From Lethocerus indicus (taxonomy: Eukaryota > Arthropoda > Insecta > Hemiptera > Belostomatidae): 64,000 nt of DNA. Shown here piece after piece: positions 61,572 through 64,000 of the stretch. The notes under the pieces were generated by a model, which worked only from the letters and a program-made list of their open reading frames with translations, did not search any database and was not told where the DNA came from. The first letter of the stretch is position 1; every line of letters begins with the position of its first letter. Location: assembly GCA_019843655.1 (NCBI GenBank), contig JACDQD010000004.1, forward strand, positions 31,321,872 through 31,385,871. Reading direction: 5' to 3'. The translations under genes were made by a program, and so were the position numbers.

Positions 61572-62459
61572 AATAATATCTCATTTTATGTAAAAATAAC
61601 ACATCTATAACAACCTACTTATAACTCAGTTATAACTATCTTTTTTTAAATTAATTGTAAAACTAGTTGATAATAATATTACAATTGCTTTATAATATTA
61701 TGTTTGCTATTATTATGGAATATTGGGTTAAATTTACTTTTATATTGCCTTTAATAGGAGTAAATAAAAATAAAAATAATTGAAATAAAATCATAAAACT
61801 CATTAAAAACATTATCTGGTAGGGCACAATTCCCGACATTGTTTTCCTTCTCCTTAGTAGACAGATTTCATACAGTCAGAAAAGCAAAGCTCAATATCTA
61901 TATTAATAGCCTGCTTTTCATATTTAATAAATTCCTTAGTATTTTATTCAAAGTATTGAACGGAATTATTTCAATTATTTTCTCCAGAGCAATCAAATAT
62001 ATTTAATTTACTACATCAGCAAGGCCAAATGTAAAAACATTACTTATGGATACATGATTATTTTATTTCATTTCTAATTTTTAAAATGTAGTTCCATTAT
62101 TTCACAATACCTGGTCATGTAAAATTATATTATTGCAAACAATAAAAAAATAGTCCATATATAAATGCACATCAGGTGCAGTGTTCTAGAGGCAAGTAAA
62201 ATGGATTTACTTTTACAATGGAATAATACATTATTATACAAGATAAAAACAAGAAACACAGGAATAATTTTCTAGAAAACTACTGAATGTATAAATTCAC
62301 TATATGTACAAAAATAAAGTTAAAATAATACAGCATACGTTAAGATAAATTATAACACAAAATTATCAGACCAGTAGTTAATAAATGTATTAACATACTA
62401 TTTACAATTAAGAAACCTAAACCCATTTTATAATAGATAGTAAAGGCAAATAATTATGG

Positions 62460-62609
62460 TTAAATTGTAATATTGGCAGATGTTGCTTTCATTTCGGTCT
62501 GTAAATTTTTGAATGAAGGTGTTCTCCTAGGCCTTCTCCTTAGTGTTCCAAGAACATTCATTATTTCTTTAACTGCTGGGGGTTGTTCTTCCACTTTCAC
62601 TTTTTGTTT
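62460..62609 (-). CDS. last coding exon of a shootin-1-like gene
   Basis: A 150-base exon encodes 49 residues and a TAA stop (62,460-62,462). The acceptor on the minus strand is TTTTTAG just before 62,609, and the frame joins in phase 0 to the exon at 63,200. The peptide has VKEIMNVLGTL, then RRRPRRTPSFKNL. In vertebrate shootin-1 a short basic helix (I-K-K-G-x-x-L-R) is followed about 25 residues later by A-V-x-E-L-x-x-I-L-G-T-L. The two exons here reproduce that order (IKGGRFTLK, then AVKEIMNVLGTL). Shootin-1 links F-actin flow to adhesion molecules in growing axons. Only the C-terminus lies in the window, so the assignment rests on these motifs. The Arg-rich end is a likely site for regulation or membrane and actin contact; that is inference. 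Confidence 0.75.
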   Translation of the reverse strand, partial: KQKVKVEEQPPAVKEIMNVLGTLRRRPRRTPSFKNLQTEMKATSANITI

Positions 62610-62646
62610 CTAAAAATGGAGATATTTTCATTATATGATAAACATA

Positions 62647-62730
<84 letters not shown>

Positions 62731-63199
62731 GTGTATTTTAATATAAAATAAACAGCTCATTAGTAATTACTACCCTGTCCCTAATAGCAGTCTTATTTGA
62801 ATATTCCATGTTTTTAAGCAATTATTGCAGCGTATGTAGAAGCTTTCAAGTGAAACTGCTGGATATATAATTCTCCTGGAATTATATTCCTTTAATAATT
62901 AATAATAATTAATCTTCTGGAATTATTACCTCTTCCTTAAATACATGCAATAAGCAGAACTACATTTAATCCTTTAGCAAAGTTTTATGACTGCATGTAG
63001 CATATTTCACAGATTTTTTGTAATAAAATATAAATGTAACAGATGTTTTAATTTTGTTAATTATTAGTTCTAATAACTAACTGTCATACATATTTTATGA
63101 AATGTATCATTACATTTTTACTTTATCAATATAGATAATAAATTTATATAAATAATAATGATAATGTGAAATTCCATTAATAATTTGTTATGTACTCAC
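62610..63199 (-). other. intron between the last two exons
   Basis: The intron has a GTGAGT donor at 63,194-63,199 and an AG acceptor at 62,610-62,611 (minus strand). It is AT-rich with almost no CpG and contains a long TA microsatellite. Confidence 0.75.
62648..62727. repeat. (TA)n microsatellite in the intron
   Basis: About 80 bases of TA repeat with one C interruption near the left edge, lying 38 bases from the acceptor side of the intron. Confidence 0.96.
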
Positions 63200-63261
63200 T
63201 TCAGTGGTTTTTAAAGTAAATCTTCCACCTTTTATTTGATTAATGATTTCATCAATTGCTC
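63200..63261 (-). CDS. penultimate coding exon of the shootin-1-like gene
   Basis: A 62-base exon with a TTGTTTCAG acceptor on its upstream side (63,262 onward on the plus strand) and a perfect GTGAGT donor (63,194-63,199). The first two bases complete a codon begun in the previous exon, then 20 codons follow, ending in phase 0. The peptide AIDEIINQIKGGRFTLKTTE has the amphipathic helix plus (I/L)-K-x-G-x-x-L-(R/K) signature found in shootin-1 and related to WH2-type actin-binding helices. Joined to the next exon it gives a consistent frame to a stop. The next exon upstream must lie beyond 64,000. Confidence 0.75.
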
Positions 63262-64000
63262 CTGAAACAATATTGTCTTTATTACTGACACCCTGTTAAG
63301 AGTTTTAAGAATGTTGATAAATCTCCTGAAAACCTTCAGTTTTATTTATCCTAAATTTTGTTCATGCTCACCTCTCATTAACTGTCAGTAATCAAGTTTA
63401 CTGCATGCAATAGATTAGGACAATTTATCGCAACTCTATAATTTTCATGCCGTTAAGATGAAAGCTGAATATTAACTACATGAAATAAATTAATCATTTT
63501 GTTATTCAAAACTGTGTAGCATTAATTGAACATTTTTCATCAAAATGGTGATAAAAATTTAAAATTTCTCGAAGCAAATATAATAATAAAAAAAAATTAA
63601 TTACCAAACAGATAGGAGTGAAAAATAAACACCAAATTTTACACAACATTTGAGATAAATTAATATTTAATTCTTATTATAATTAATTAATGAATCGAAT
63701 TTGTACTTATTAAATTAATAAATTTTATTTTTTCAATTAAAATTTCAATATGTATTAGCATGAATTCTTTTTGGGGGCAATATAGTGCGAATAAATAAAT
63801 ACATATATTTATATGCATATATGTATTAAATAATTTACTTAAATTTAAATATTATTTTTTAATATTTGAACATCTTCGATTGTTATAATTTTGCACAGAA
63901 TACTCTACATTTGTGTTAATGGTTCAGTTTAAAGCATCTGGTCCCATGAGGCAGGGTATTAGGTGAACTAAGGTAACAATAGGGCTAAAAAAGAGGGCTA
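63262..64000 (-). other. upstream intron of the shootin-1-like gene, partial
   Basis: AT-rich and CpG-poor. A small stretch bounded by AG and GT near 63,372-63,412 has stops in all three minus-strand frames and cannot be a coding exon. No other exon is seen up to the window edge. Confidence 0.55.

Noticed and set aside
63372..63412. Exon-like stretch with AG and GT borders upstream of the penultimate exon
   Set aside because: All three minus-strand frames contain stop codons, so it cannot be a coding exon joining the gene.

Overview
The window looks like nuclear DNA of an arthropod, most likely an insect with a large genome. The evidence is decayed arthropod-type non-LTR retrotransposon pieces, a piggyBac-like miniature element, long TA, GA and CT microsatellites, a TATA plus TCAGT initiator pair, and a spliced gene end at the right edge. 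I see no prokaryotic gene organisation, no tRNA or rRNA gene and no CRISPR array.

Layout. Positions 1 to about 61,020 are intergenic or very distal DNA with no gene I can support. They alternate between AT-rich, ATTA-dense stretches and CpG-rich blocks (near 11.1-11.5, 18.4-19.1, 24.6-25.4, 37.0-37.3, 47.0-47.6, 50.2-50.7, 52.2-52.6 and 56.7-57.3 kb). Open frames of 60-217 codons occur there, but most are stop-poor GC-rich DNA, often open on both strands. Positions 61,021-64,000 differ sharply: AT-rich, strongly CpG-depleted, and carrying the last two coding exons of a minus-strand gene (63,200-63,261 and 62,460-62,609). The predicted C-terminus resembles the C-terminal region of shootin-1. 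The CpG change fits the boundary between an unmethylated intergenic landscape and a germline-methylated gene body.

Transposon fossils in the intergenic part: a Jockey-type reverse transcriptase fragment (41.38-41.68 kb, minus), an R1-like C-terminal fragment (12.4-12.6 kb, minus), a probable LINE 5-prime end with a TATA/initiator promoter (36.55-36.98 kb, plus), a TTAA-bounded piggyBac-like miniature element (8,446-8,798), a cluster of 57-bp inverted and direct repeats (42.56-42.81 kb), and a 57-bp duplicated fragment (53.70 and 54.08 kb).

The most interesting signal is a dispersed repeat family whose best copy (42,403-42,441, minus) has the conserved boxes of a hammerhead self-cleaving ribozyme: CTGAAGA, GAAA, a GTC cleavage triplet, and a 5-bp stem I formed by TGCTA and TAGCA. 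A 54-base 3-prime tail aligns without gaps to a copy at 33.68 kb (44 of 54 identical by my count). Diverged copies lie at 3.1, 14.4 and 40.7 kb, with weaker candidates at 1.1 and 6.6 kb. Hammerhead motifs are known from Penelope-like elements and some satellites; whether this family belongs to one is inference.
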